Of a DNA stretch of 64,000 bases, positions 1-12,700 are shown piece by piece. Made by a program: the position numbers and the translations under genes. Numbering within the stretch: the stretch's first letter is position 1; the number at the start of each line of letters is the position of its first letter. The notes under the pieces are model-generated. The model was not told the origin of the DNA. It saw only the letters and a list, made by a program, of their open reading frames with translations, and did no database searches. Origin of the DNA: Solicoccozyma terricola (Eukaryota; Basidiomycota; Tremellomycetes; Filobasidiales; Piskurozymaceae); contig BCLD01000007.1 of assembly GCA_001600875.1 (NCBI GenBank), positions 343,141 to 407,140 on the forward strand. The letters are read 5' to 3'.

Positions 1-161
1 TGATGCGCTGTTCGGTGGCAAGTCATTCTTCTTCAGTTCCGTTTTGAGTTTTGAATTTCCAATTCAAGTCCCCCTTACTATAGCATCTTTACGCCCTCCT
101 GTTGTAACTTGTCGCTGAAATCCAGCAGTACACCAGATTTATCTGTGACAGAAAACTGATA

Positions 162-2203
162 TCAACGAGTTGAGCCCAGGTTTCCCACTCGCTGTTCAAC
201 CTCACCAAGATGATAAACACCTTCCTCGCTCCGGCCGACCCCTCTCATATCCAATTGAATGCACCTCCTAACCTCTCTGAGCATTTCATCCATCTCCAAC
301 TGCTTCCTGTCCTCCCAATCAGCCCTTCTTACATCCCACGACCCAGCATACCTCGTAAACGCAGGGTATGAATGTCGTTTCAAATCATCCCCACGAGCGC
401 AGTCAACCGCGCGTCGATGAGATGGTCGGGAATTACTTGTTAGGTGAAGGGAAGATGCCCCAAGCCATGATTTTACCCTCGTTTTTGACCTTCCTCTTCT
501 CTCATCCTCGGAACTCTCTTCGTCTACCTCCATTTCAGCCTTTATTTGAGATGGTAAATCAATCGCAAGAACAGAAACACTCCCCAAGGCTGGCCACTCG
601 TCATCATCATCCCAAATCTCCAATAAACCATCCGTACACGAAAGGTGTTCTGGCTTTTCTCCTCGGAAGAGAGCACGTAGGATAGGAAGTTCCGTCGCAA
701 GTGATGTTTCGAATCCGGCTCGGATGTACGAAATGAATGGGAAATCGTTCGAGTCGTCCGGTGGTGGTGGTGGTGGTGATGGTGGTGGTGGAATACTTAC
801 TCCTTCCAGATCAAGACCCAACGCAGGGTGTTCAATTCTTCCTACGCGGAGTTTTGGTCGTCGTTCAGCCTCTCCAGGCCAGGCTAATAATCCAAACACA
901 CCATCCCACCATTCCATTTCACCTTCGCGTCGAAGTCCACAACATGCGATTTTAGCTGGTGATAGTGAGATTGTAGCTATACTTCTTGGTCGAGTTGGTG
1001 TTGACGGGAGGAGGAATGTGTGATGTGGTATCCCAGTGACATCACCGTAGACGTTCCATGGCGATGATTGATCCCCAGTTTCAAACTCGAATGGAGGATG
1101 GAGTTGTGGGACGTCCTGCTTGTCCAATTTGAGGACTGAACTCGAATCGAGACCTTGTTTGGTTGTCGTATCTTCATGGATCGCTGAATCGGAATCAGAG
1201 TCACCAATCTTGAGAGTTTTAAGCCTAGGCATCGTCACCGCTCTCGGTCTAACGACTATCTCTTCATCATCCACTCTTCTCTCACGCACATCAATCTCAA
1301 TTTCCATCCTGAGCATCCTGGTTTTTGTCTTTGGGTCTGATATCTTCTCATTGGTCGATGTACATTCCTTTCTGGTAATACCGACTGCTCTTGTTGGTGT
1401 CTTGGGTAACGTGATTGGTATGGAAGATAACGAACTGAATTGTGGAGATTTTATCGTCGACCAATTCCCAAGAGATGGAGTCTGAATCACTGATGGATGT
1501 TCATCCACTATCCCTGTGTTCCAACATCCTCCATACCACATAAGCCGCCTCCACCTCCAACACGGGGAAAAAAAAAAAGAAAAAAAAACCCGCAAAGTGC
1601 CAACTCACATCCTCGTTCCTGCGCGATACTCAAAACACGGTCGTATTCGTCTTCTTTAACGAAGAAATAATCATCGGCTGCTGCTGATTGATAAAGGATG
1701 GAGATATCTGATCGAGCTAGTGGTCGAGCGATGGTACGTAGAGGTGATTCTGAAAGTAGAAACATTTAATAACATGTTTCAGTGATGAGGAAGGATATTC
1801 CCCCGTTCCAAAACAAGGTTCGAAAGAAAGAAAGAAAAAGAAAAACATATGAATAAATACCATCTTCATATCCGAATTCCTCACTACCAACACTAAAAAC
1901 CCTCCAAGCTGTCTCGCTCAACCTGGCTTCTTCATCTCCTTGAAAATCACCAACCACGCCACTCCACATATTCTGCATAAACGTTTGTTCTCCAAACACC
2001 GCAATTTCCATCCTCGTCACTGTTACAGCGAAGAACTCTGGAGACTTGGATCGTGATTGATGTAAGGTGCGTATGTAGTGTGGGTGGTGGTGGTGGTGGT
2101 GGCGAGATGATGGGATGGCGGTGGGTGGTGGGGATGAGAGATCGGAGCATGGGATATGAAGGATGAGGATTGGTGAGGGGAATGCGGTGAGTTCGATTGT
2201 CAT
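162..2203 (-). CDS. CASTOR-like ACT-domain protein
   Basis: Three exons: 2203-1861, 1749-1609 and 1513-162, giving about 611 residues; GTATTT, GTGAGT donors and CAG acceptors keep the phase. The first 160 residues resemble the N-terminal half of animal CASTOR1: an EFFAVTVTRMEIAVFGE strand, a LSETAWRVFSVGSEE segment, then ESPLRTIARPLARSDISILY and DDYFFVKEDEYDRVL, which match the CASTOR pattern of RSVIAPLA..VSVL..Y..DFILV. ACT domains bind amino acids, and CASTOR1 is an arginine sensor for TORC1 in animals; that role here is only an inference. The C-terminal two thirds are low in complexity (Pro run, acidic and Ser-rich stretches) with a possible second ACT-like piece around NDFPFISYIRAGFETS. 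A GTAAGT near 803 could start a further short intron through the proline run; I kept the open frame. Start chosen at the first ATG before the conserved segment. Confidence 0.7.
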
Positions 2204-3034
2204 TGGTTGAGATCTGGAGCAATGGAGGGAGGTCTGAGGGTTGTAGTTGGAGGAAGTGGGATGTGGGATGGATATGAAAGAGAGAATGACATTTGGAAGA
2301 GTAGTGGATGGTGGGTGGGTTATTATATCCCTGTACTTGTGTGTAGACTGCAACGTCCTCGTCAACTCTCTCTTCCCTGCTATTCTCTCTCCTCTTTGTC
2401 AGTCATGTCCAGCGGCGAGAATCCCGTTTGATCGACGTCCCCGCCCCCCACCCCCCACCCCCCCAGTCCACCCCCCCAGTCCCCCCCCCCCCTACCCCCC
2501 CACCCCGCCATCCTTTGAAACGCATCAACCTCGTCGCATTCACTGTGGTCTCGCGCGTCGAGGGACAGAGAAGACATGCAAATGTTCATATTGCCAGCCT
2601 CGAGGTGGGAGACTGGCTTGCACACTTGCGACCAGATCCTTGTCCTCATTGTGGACAGGGAGTAGGACTAGGACCCTAAAGGTGCGGTCGGTGCATGCTC
2701 GGATCAACTCCCGCTATTGCAACTTTTGATTTGCAATCCATCAGCTCGTAACACACAACATGAAAAAATGCATTGTATGACTCCATAGTCCTCCCAACCA
2801 TGTGCTGTGCGAGATACAGCGACAATCAGGGTGGTAAGCATGACAGTAAACATGGATGGCCCTTGTCCGTTCCCTCTCTTGCATTCAACTGATTCACAAT
2901 TTCACGTGATCGACGCGTCACAGGCAGTCTACTAACCACTCCCGTCGTCGCCGGCCACTCGACAATCCCTCCACCCAGCACCAGGACCAACATCGAAGGG
3001 ACAGTCTGAGGAGCAACACCTCTAACAAGGCAGA
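2204..3034. other. Intergenic promoter region, C-rich tract
   Basis: The 830 bases lie between the divergent CASTOR-like gene and RAD50. They hold a long C-rich, CCCCCCA-type low-complexity stretch at about 2440-2510. Open frames here on both strands are proline or glycine artefacts of that tract with no recognisable domain. Near the RAD50 side there is an ACGCGT box (2913-2918) and a CACGTGATC just before it. Confidence 0.6.
2913..2918. promoter_or_regulatory. MCB-like ACGCGT box upstream of RAD50
   Basis: ACGCGT is the MluI cell-cycle box bound by MBF in fungi and is typical of S-phase and DNA repair genes. It sits roughly 120 bases before the first RAD50 ATG, inside CACGTGATCGACGCGTCAC. 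The match is exact, but a 6-mer is weak evidence and function is inferred. Confidence 0.4.
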
Positions 3035-6000
3035 ATGCGAGTAGTCCCCCCCCCCCCTTTCCCACTCCTCTGGCTCATCCGTAGATCTAAAAAACATACT
3101 GATCAGTCTACGCCTCCTCATCCCAAACTTCTCAGGTCATCTCTCGACAAACTAGCAATCCGTGGAATTCGATCATTCGACGATAAGAAGACGTCGGTGA
3201 TACAATTTTATAATCCAGTCACTGTTATTGTCGGTGTGAATGGATCTGGGAAGACGGTGAGGTTGGATGATTAAGAACCTGTTGGGACGCCCCGGGGGGG
3301 GGGGGGGGGGAGTTAGGATGCGCGGAAACGCATTGGATGCTGATTGATGGTTGGGAGGGGGTTGGGATCTTTTCTTTTCTTTTCAGACCATCATTGAATG
3401 TTTGAAATATGCAACGACGGGTGAATTACCACCTAATACGAAGGGAGGAGCTTTTATTCATGATCCAAAGGTAAGGTTCCTAAAAGAAAAGAAAAAAACA
3501 CACACTCAAGTCTCAATACCCACTTCTTTCACTCCCCATCACATACAATAAACCTAATCGTAAAACAATCCCTGCTCTCCGTCAATTCTAATCCAGATGG
3601 CAGGCGAGAAAGAAGTAAAAGCTCAAGTTCGACTTCGATTTTACAACGTAAAACGAGAACGTATGACTGCTACTCGAAATTTACAAGTTACAGTGAAGAA
3701 AGCAGGTGGTTTGACAATGAAGACTTTGGAAGGTGTTTTGGCGAAAGTGGATTTGAATGGTGATTCAAATGATAAGGTGAGGGGTGTTCTTTTTTCTTTT
3801 TCTTTTCGAGCGTTGGTGAAGGAAGGGTACATTGTCTCTTTTTTTTCGAGAGGCGTGGTGGGCAATGGCTCCTTTTCGCGAGCGCAGCGAGCACCACATC
3901 TTGTTCGCGATACGAAGAATATTGTCATTCGCGAACGTAGTGAGCAATACTCTCTGTGCGAGCGCAGAGAGCACCTTTCTTTCGCGGAGCAAAGACTGTT
4001 GTCTTCCTGAGCGGAACGAAGAATCATGTCTTGCGTGAACGTAGTGACTCTTCGCTTCTTCGCGTAGCAAAAGCTACTGTCGTCCGCGATCAGCAGTAAA
4101 TAATATTTTCTATGCGAGCGCAGAGAGCACCCTTCTTTTACGGAGCAAAGACTGTTGTCTTCTTCCTGAGCGGAGCAAAGAATCATGCCTTTCGCGAAAG
4201 TAATGAGCAATACCCTCTGCAAGGGTGGCGAGCGAAAGTCATCTGTTTCTCGCGGAGCAAGCGCGACTCTCAATGTTGTCGATGAGCGAGCTACATTTGA
4301 TAGTCACTGCTAGCGAGACTGATCTGTACTAGCGATAATCTCCCGACGGCCTGCTTTGGTGGTTAAAAAGTTGTTTAAACACCCTTACGTCCATTACGAT
4401 CACTCATATATTCCAAATATTCAACCCCCCCCCCCCTCCCCCCTCTCTTCATAGCGCAATGCAATCTCAACAAAATGCGCAGAAATGGACATTGAAGTTC
4501 CACGACTAATGGGAGTCTCCAAAGCGATCCTAGAGAATGTCATCTTTTGTCATCAGGAGGAATCGAATTGGCCATTATCGGAACCTTCGGCGTTGAAGAA
4601 GAAATTTGATGACATTTTCGAGGCAAGCAAGTACGTGTTTTTGTTTTGTATGAATTCTCGGGAGCGATTAAGAGAATTCGGGAACTGATTGGTTTTTTGG
4701 GGAAATCAGGTTCACTAAAGCTCTCGATCACATCAAAACGATACGGAAAGAGAGAACCGCGGAGTTGAAGGTAGAGGCGGCAAAGTTGGAAGGTCTGAAG
4801 AAAGAGAGGGATCGAGCTGAAAAGGTGAGGTCGAGGATCGAAGGGCTGTCGTTGGAACGGGCATGTTTGACACCTTTGCATCATTAACGTAGCTTCGCTC
4901 CGAGCTCAAAGTCAAAAAGAGGGAACTTGATGACAAGGAAGTCAAATCCGAAGAATTACAAGCCGAAGCTCTTCGTATGGATCGAGCCAATCAGAGCTTC
5001 TATCAAAAATCAACAAAGTTTACCACTCTCTTTGAGACTGTTAGTAACTTGAATGCGCAAAAGAAGATGCAAGAATCAAATTTGGAGGCGTTGAGGAAGC
5101 ATATCAAGTTGTTGAAGGGTGAGTCCAAGGTTGGACGGTGGCAGTTGATGTTAAGAAATGTTTGTCGACATTAATTTTTCGACATCATCATAAGAGAGCG
5201 ACGAGGACCTAAGGAAGATGCTCGTCAACTTCGAGCGTGACAAAGCTGACAAAACTACTCGCAAGGAGGAGAAGCTAAACCAAAAGGATCAAGACGAGCA
5301 AGAGTTAGCAGCTCTTCGATCCAAATACAGGAAATTAATGGGGACTCTCGGAGAGCTTGAAGCTGATCGTAAGGTGAGTCGCTGTCCACGATATACCACT
5401 CATTGCAAGCGACAATTGATGCCCGCACCCGTAGCGCTATGAGAATAATGTCGAGAAGCGCCTTGAGGTGGTCCGCGCACAAGCCATCGCTCGAGGTATC
5501 GAAGGCTACCACTCGCCCAAAGTCACTCCAGACCAGATCAAGGACTTCTGTCAGACCCTGCAGGAGCTGAGCAGAGTCGCGAAGAAGGATGCAGAGGCCT
5601 TGAAGGTAAGTCGATGTCTTGCGCAAAAGCTGAGGGGTAAGGCTTGTACTTATGCACACTGGACATCTCCACAGATCGCCGGTCAAGCAGCTGAAACAGA
5701 AATCAATCAGGAAATCAACAACCTCAAGAGTAAAAAGGAGAGTAATGCCGCGATTAAGGCTGATAAGCAAAGACAGCTGGTGTGTTTCGACTCCCCCTGC
5801 TCGTAATGAACATTTTGCTGAGTCTTTGTTCGCATTCAGGCATCATTCGGTGCTACCATTCGTCAACTCGAAGATGACATCGACTCCATTAGTACACTCG
5901 ATGTTGAAGTTCGAAACCTGCAACAGGAGATCGATGAAGCCGATCAAAAGTTCAAGCAACTCACGGCTCAGATCTCAGAGGCCAAGTATGAGGAGCGATT

Positions 6001-9000
6001 GCGTAATTTCGGCACCGACATTCGCTTCCAGGAATCACAGCGACAGCAACTTGATCAGGAGCTACTGAGCTTGCAGGGTCACGGCGAAGTCAGAGCCAAA
6101 CTGGGCGTGAAAAGGGACGATCTTCAAGCGCGCAGATTGGAGGTGGAAGCAGCGTGAGCACGAGATCCGAAAGTCACTCACGATGTAGCTCACTCCTGCT
6201 CACTCCTCTATTAGTGTCGATACTCATGGCGTCCGCTTTCAGGAGCTCATAGGCTCGGAACTCAAGCCGGATACTATGGAAGAAAAAATCACATCCGCGT
6301 TTCGGTGAGTTTCGTTTCTGAACTACATAGCAAATCTTACGGGACGCCTGATCAGACTTGACCTCTCCTGCTTCAGCGGTAAGGAAGTAGAGATTTCTCA
6401 AGCTGAAACGGATCTCAAGACTGCCAGCGACGTCTTCCAGCGTCTGCAGTCATCAATCGAATTCAGTGAAAGGGAGCTGAAGGCCAAAGAGGCCGAGCTG
6501 AGTCGTAAGCTGTAGAAGACTCAAAGGAATTTTCACGAGCTCACATTCCTCCCGCCGACACCAGGATCTGAGAAGGCTATCAATGATGCTGTTCCCGGCG
6601 GACCTGAAATGCTTCATGAGGAGCTCAAGTCTGCAGAAGATGAGCTCGAGTACCGTCAGGCGTGAGTCATATCCCAAGGCATGATACGAGGCGGAGCTAA
6701 TGACGTCTCTTGCGGCGCCATTAGTGAGAAGATGATGCTCGACTCTCAAGCGCAACTCTTTATTGGCATAAAGTCTAAAGCTGCCAAGACTGGCGTATGT
6801 GCAGGTTGCAACAGGCAGATCAAGCCAAGTGAAAAGGCGGCCTTTGAGACTTACGTAGGTAGCATTGACACACTTGTCAGCAGTCTCCGATTTCTGACGC
6901 CGTGTCTGGCTGACCCCCAGGTCGAGGGCCAGATCTCCAAGGGGAATCCGGGACCGTCCGCTAGGCGTCTTAAGGAGCTGACGGATGAGCTCGAAAGTTG
7001 GAAAGAGGAGGCGGTGAAACTTCGTAGCCTCCTACCCGTGGAGGAGACTATCCAGAACCTCCGCACAAAGATCCTGCCTGATCTCCGAAAGCAGCTGAAG
7101 GCCAGCAAGGATAAGGTCACCGAAGCTGAAGCCAATTCATACAAGGTGAGGCAGCGGCGTCCCACGTAGGTTCCCCACCATGCTCATGTCCGTCTCCGCC
7201 TCAGGCCAAGGACAAAGTGTCTAGACTAAAGGCTTCTCTCCGAGATATCAACCAGCTCAAAACCATTGCGATTGTCGTCACGCGAAACCTCCGAGAGGCC
7301 GAAGATATTACCAGCGAAATCAGCGGGCTGGAACGAGATCTTGACAGTACTGGGACGACGCGAACAATACAGGATGTGCAGCGAGAGATCAAGGACATCA
7401 TGGAGAAGATGTAAGCATGACATTGCAGCACCCGAGTGACCAGGATACTGAGGTAATGTCAATCCAACTTGACAGCAAAGCGATTGACAAGTCGAGGCAG
7501 GAGACGATAGTAGAGCGGGACGGTCTCATGGCGCGACAGCGCAGCGCCGAATCGACGGCGCAGAACAAAAAGCTGCAATTGTCAGAGTGTCAGTCCAAAC
7601 TTCAAAAGCGACGTGACGCCAAAGCTCGCGTGGAGGAATGCAAGGCATCGGCTGCCACGCTTCGAAGGGAGCTGGAGGTATGAGAGATTCATCGGATGCC
7701 GCGGGAGTTCTGCGCTGACAAGCCTTGTCCCGAATAAGGCGCTCGAAAATATGAATGACGAAGTGATCACGCCCTTGCGCCAATTAGAGGAGAAGCTCAA
7801 GCAGGAGATCAAATCGTGGACTGCAAAGCATGAAGAACAGGTTGAGCGTTCCGCTGATCTCAACATGTCATATGAGGCCGTCAACGCGTACACACGAGAG
7901 TTGGACCGGTGAGTTCAGTCGCTCTTTCATCGCCTTCTGATAGTAACAATCTCGCGCCACCCGAAGATACATGAACAAGGACGGCGACAAGCGACTTCGA
8001 GATTGCGAGCAGTCGGTTCGTGACCTGGATCGCCAGGTGAACACAAGGGAGGCGGCGCTGGCAGACCTCAACGACGAGATCTCGAAGCTGTCGGAGCAGA
8101 TTTCCCAGTCGAGTATGGAATTTACAAACTTGGCTGAAAATCTTCGATATCGAGAGGCCCAGATCAAGATCGAACAGCTCACAAAAGAGATTGAGAGCTA
8201 CGATCTCAATGAGGCTCATCTCGCCAAAAAGCAATTCGACACCAAGTACGAGCAGGCCGAAAAGATTCGCTTAGATAAACATGGTCAAGTGAGCGACTGA
8301 TCGGCGGGGATGGAACAGAAAGAAACTGACATGAAGTCATCTTGCCAAGCATCTACAACTCGTTGGAGAGATCTCGCAGATCAAGGAGACGGTGAAGAGC
8401 ATGGAGAACCAGCTCAAGCAGTATGCCGATGTGCAGGCAAACTATGTTAAGAGTCTGGTAACTTATAAGGTAAATGACATCGGGGTCAATGGGATCTTTC
8501 ACACACTCCCTTACGGATTAATTTCGACTAGACGGGTACAATGGCAAACAACGATCTCGAAAAGTACGGCAAGGCACTTGACAAGTGAGTTGATGTCACA
8601 GGGCGTTTGGCTCATGAAAGGCATGTAGGCTGATTACAGTGATGTGATCAGCGCTATTATGAAATACCACTCATTGAAGATGGAGGAGATCAATGCAACC
8701 ATTAGTCATCTCTGGACAAAGACATATCAAGGATCTGGTGAGTCGTCAAGGTAAATAAGACTTGGCCAATTCCTCACTCGATAGGTATGGCGTACAGACA
8801 TCGATGTCATCAAGATTCGATCTGATCACGACGAGGCAAGCACGTCGGCGCGCAAAACATACAATTATCGAGTGAGTCGAGTCGATCGTCGGCTGCATAG
8901 GGGGGCCAACTAACAGTCTGGGCTGAAGGTTGTGATGGTCAAGGATACTGTTGAACTGGATATGAGAGGTGAGTTACAAATCGTCGACAGAGATTGATCA

Positions 9001-9668
9001 CCTCTCATCACCACTTCTTCATAGGTCGCTGCTCAGCTGGACAGAAGGTGAAAGAACAGGAGCGAACTCCAGCGTCTTGACCAGATCCGCTGACAAGAGA
9101 TCGCAATGTCCAGGTCTTGGCATCCATCATCATCCGGCTCGCGCTCGCAGATAGTTTCGCGACTTCCTGCGGTATCCTTGCTCTCGATGAATGAGTATCC
9201 GTGTGGTCAGTTGTGCCTGTAATTGTCGCTGATGATGCCTCCATTATCTCCATTTACGCCAACGACGTCGTTAGACTCTGAGACTGTCGAGGGACTTGCC
9301 GTGTCGCTTACTGAGTGAGTTGAGTGGATGTCTTCCGGGGTTGCTGAACAGTGCTGATGCAGGTTGAGTGAGCAGACTTATCAACGAAAGGCAGAGGCAG
9401 AATAACTTCCAGCTGGTCGTGATCACACACGACGAAGGTGACTTCAATTCTAGGTAAACGAAACCCAACGGAGTGAACTGACAATCGTCCTTCAGCCTTC
9501 TTGCAAAAGCTAGCATCAAACGGGACCTTTGATTTTTACTGGTTCGTCCGTCCCCACCATGCCAGGCGTGTCTTCGTGTATGCTTACTATCCTGCCCTTA
9601 ACAGGCGGGTATCTCGAGACCGCAACCAGAAAAGCATAGTCGAAAGACAACGAGCAGTTGCGGAATGA
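3035..9668 (+). CDS. RAD50: RAD50, DNA double-strand-break repair ATPase
   Basis: Structural-maintenance ATPase of the MRN/MRX complex. Thirty exons close in phase (3136-3256, 3387-3470, 3597-3776, 4455-4630 ... 9496-9541, 9605-9668) and give about 1314 residues, almost exactly the family length. Visible: [14 protein letters not shown] start, Walker A GVNGSGKT split by an intron after Thr, [32 protein letters not shown], long coiled coils, the zinc-hook CAGC near 6800, GRCSAGQK signature, LALDE Walker B, PTTSLD D-loop (family usually PTTNLD), LVVITHDE switch and FYWRVSRD end. Most introns are 50-80 nt; the fourth is about 680 nt and full of short repeats. The intron at 9191-9257 has AT-AC ends. 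The initiation codon is uncertain: ATG 3035 is in frame, or its AT may be spliced onto the G at 3136. Likely nuclear; the upstream ACGCGT box suggests S-phase control. Confidence 0.95.
3878..4271 (+). repeat. Degenerate 26-27 bp tandem repeat inside RAD50 intron
   Basis: About fifteen degenerate units with a core like GCGAGCGCAGAGAGCACC or GCGGAGCAAAGACTGTTGTC follow each other through the long intron 3777-4454. A larger block beginning GCGAGCGCAGAGAGCAC and ending in an AAGAATCATG segment occurs twice (about 3956-4027 and 4114-4192), so units were duplicated in groups. The same core occurs in the sense strand of the first HADH intron at 33201-33582. Open frames of up to 210 codons across it are products of the repeat, not genes. 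Confidence 0.85.
9191..9257 (+). other. AT-AC intron in RAD50
   Basis: Between LALDE and PTTSLD the only splice that keeps the universally conserved ABC motif starts at ATGAGT (9191) and ends at TTTAC (9257), 67 nt. GA from the left exon joins G on the right to make the Walker B glutamate. A GCTGAT branch-like site lies about 28 nt before the 3' end. No GT-AG pair in the interval preserves PTTSLD; the first usable AG lies beyond that motif. ATGAGT differs from the usual GTGAGT donor only at its first base, pointing to a U2-type AT-AC intron. Confidence 0.75.
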
Positions 9669-9771
9669 GCTGGACATGCGGCCGAGATCATGGGAAGGAA
9701 GACTAAGTCATGACGAAATCGTGCAAGATGATGGCTCTATGATACAAGACGTGGCAACGTGTGACGACAGA

Positions 9772-12700
9772 TTATGACTTTGATGATTTGTGCTTGTGAC
9801 TTTTGCTCTTCTTCTTGTCCCTTCCGTCATTCCCGTCCGCCTTGCGCTTCGGAGCAACTGCAGATGGCTCTGAATGAGCGGCCTTGATAGACACTACGGA
9901 GCTGACGCCCGCTCCGCCACCGTTCAAGGCCTTGATTCTGCTTTGAGCTTCGGAAAAGTCTGCCCCGTCGTCAATGGCGTATCTGTTGCAGGACATGTCA
10001 GTCCACTGCAGTCGACCAATGATACCGGCCCGAACTTACTTTGAGAGATCCATCGAGTCGATCAACTCCCTCTGCATTGCCTTTGCACGCTTCGTCTCCT
10101 CGTCCACAACCTCCTCCAAGTCCTCCTCCACGGTAGTCGCCATCGGCCTCCAATCACTAGTACCCTGCTGTCCCTCATCGCCGTCCATGTTGACGTTACG
10201 CTGAACATCGGGCTCTTCCTCGGGGATCTCCTCCGCAAGCGCCGACTTTTGAATATCGCGAAGAGATCTCGTGACCTTGCGCATTACCTTGACGAAGAGT
10301 GCCAATCCCTGGCTTACAGGCACACGTAGCTCAGCCTCTACATCCTCGATTGATTTACGCTGCAGTCCAAGGGCAAGAAGGATCGCTTGTTGAGCAGCCG
10401 CAAGTGAGACTTCTGGGCCGAGACGGCGAGTGAAATACAGCGAAGCAATCGTAGGAAGCAGGTCGAGTACGACGTGATAATCGAGCATGTTATTCGAGTA
10501 GGATTCCATGCGCTTGAGATCGAATGGCGTCAACATGCTTTGGAGTTCTGCCGGGGTCAGAGCTGTGAAAGACAGGAGAGGTCATGTAAGTCAACAGTCG
10601 CACTAGGGATGCTGGTCCGCACCCAGCTTACTTTTTGACGATGCGACCTGACCTTCACCGGCGTTGGCACCCTCGATGACGCTAAGAGCCAAAGACGCCT
10701 CGAACTCGCGGAACTTGTAAGACAGCAAGGACAAGAATCGTCGACGGAAATCTGGAATGGAAATTGCGATGAGCGAACCTTGACTGGGCAGGGCAGAAGA
10801 ATAAAACCTCTCACCTTGGGAGAAAGCCGACAACCAGCTATCAGAACCAGCGATTTGACTTGTTAGGGACCTCAGCATGACACAAGTATGCTCGCCAGTA
10901 AGCTCGTTGGTGGTCTGACGGATGTAAAGCGGCACATATGCAGCTCGCTTCCAGAAGCGCAGGAGGTCTTTCGTAAGACCGTACGAAACACCGAGGTAAT
11001 CCAATTGCTCTGGTCGGCGTTCCGAGAGCCGCTGCAGAAGAGGAGGCATGCGTTGCGGGTCCCGAATTGCGATATCGTCGCTTTGCAGTGTCGCACCCTA
11101 CGATGAATTTAGTCAGCAAGTGCAACTGCAACAGCGAAAAATATGCCTCCTCACCTTTTCGAAGCGGCTGGCAGCAGCAAAGCTCTCAGCAGGATCCTCC
11201 TCTGGTAGCTCGTCCAAATTGGATAGCTCTCCGGCGTAGAAGGAGTTCAATGCCTGCAATGCTCGAGCTCCGTAGCCCATCTATCATTGAATTGTCAGAA
11301 AAAATCAAACTTCCATTGGTATGTATACCCTTCATGGTGGACTCACCCTTGCGTAATCCGGATGAGTGGCGATTCTGACAATTCTCGCGCCAGAGAGCAT
11401 CGCAAAATCATCATCTTGGAACTGCTGAGACACCAACCAGGGGATAAGATCTCCACCCGATCGAACACCTTTAGCCAACTGGCTCATGACGTGTGCTCGA
11501 CTAATGTTGCCCTCTAGAGCGACTTGGATGACGACCAAAGGATCGGGGAGAGTGCTCTCGTCGTCCTTGAGAGGAGGGAGAAGCACGAAGAGGTGATGCG
11601 CCGGTGCATCAGACATGAGCTGCAGGTCATTCGGCGAGTTTTTGTAGTGTGAAGCAACGTAGAGAGACATCATACGCTGGAGGAAGACTTCGCTCGCTGG
11701 GTGATACGAGAACAAAGTATCCCTATTGACGTAGAAGAGTTCGCAGGTTGATGGATGAGGACACCCAGAGATCGACTTGGGTAAAGTCGAAGCGTCCAAG
11801 CAGAGTAAGGCATTCAACCATTTCTCCACTGGATCACCAAGACCATAACGAATGGGTTGATCGAGTTTGATCTCCGTCAGTGTCCTCGCTAGCCCTGTCC
11901 CGAGCTTTCCAGTTGATGCGGCTGCCTTCCCACTGCTTCCAATCGGCATGTTGTTTGCCGACGCCGAGATGGTAGGTCGAGTTTGCTCACGAAGTTGTTG
12001 AATGAGCTTGATCGATAAGGATCGACCTGTTCCTTCATAGCCGTTGATCGTGGAAGCCATGAAGACGAGGTAAGGACCAAGAAGTTTCCTAACGAGAGGA
12101 AGTGGGATAGCAGCTGCTTCATCGATGATCAAAAGTTCAGCTTGTCCAAGGACATGAGAGTCTTGCGGTTGAATGTACTGCGAACAGGGATGTATTGTCA
12201 AAAATCCGATGATCAGCGGCGATCTAATCCCGATGCAAACGCACCTGGATGGTCTGCCTGTGGCCCTTGAAAATATTAATCCTAACAACCGCCCGTCCCC
12301 AATCCTCATTCCCAGTCCTAACGACCTCGTAGTCCAAAGTCTCCTCATAACCCATAGCATTCAATCCCTTTGCTACGAACTCGAACAGTGTCTTCAAATT
12401 TTCGGGCGTTGGAGACGTCACGAAGATGTTTGAATAATCGTGAGCTACTGCTGCTGCGATAGCTAAACCTAAAGCTGCAGATTTTCCTCTTCCTCGACCA
12501 GCCGTGAGAGAGATAGTGGATGATAACGTCTTGCTTGCGATTCCAGATTGAGCAAATGTCAATAACCCTCTGAGCTGATCTGTCGTTGCACACAACTTGG
12601 CTAAAGGTCCAACGATTGGCGTGTCAGCCAACGAAGCTTTGAGATTCGATAGTTCCGTTGCAGCTTTAGATGTTGACGCGATGATTGAAGATGATGGATC

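Noticed and set aside
2247..2729. Proline-rich plus-strand frame upstream of RAD50
   Set aside because: Arises from the C-rich tract; no domain, overlaps the promoter zone, and the opposite strand is equally open.
3641..4273. 210-codon minus-strand open frame in the RAD50 intron
   Set aside because: It is made wholly of the GCGAGCG-type repeat, gives a compositionally repetitive peptide and lies inside a well-supported intron.
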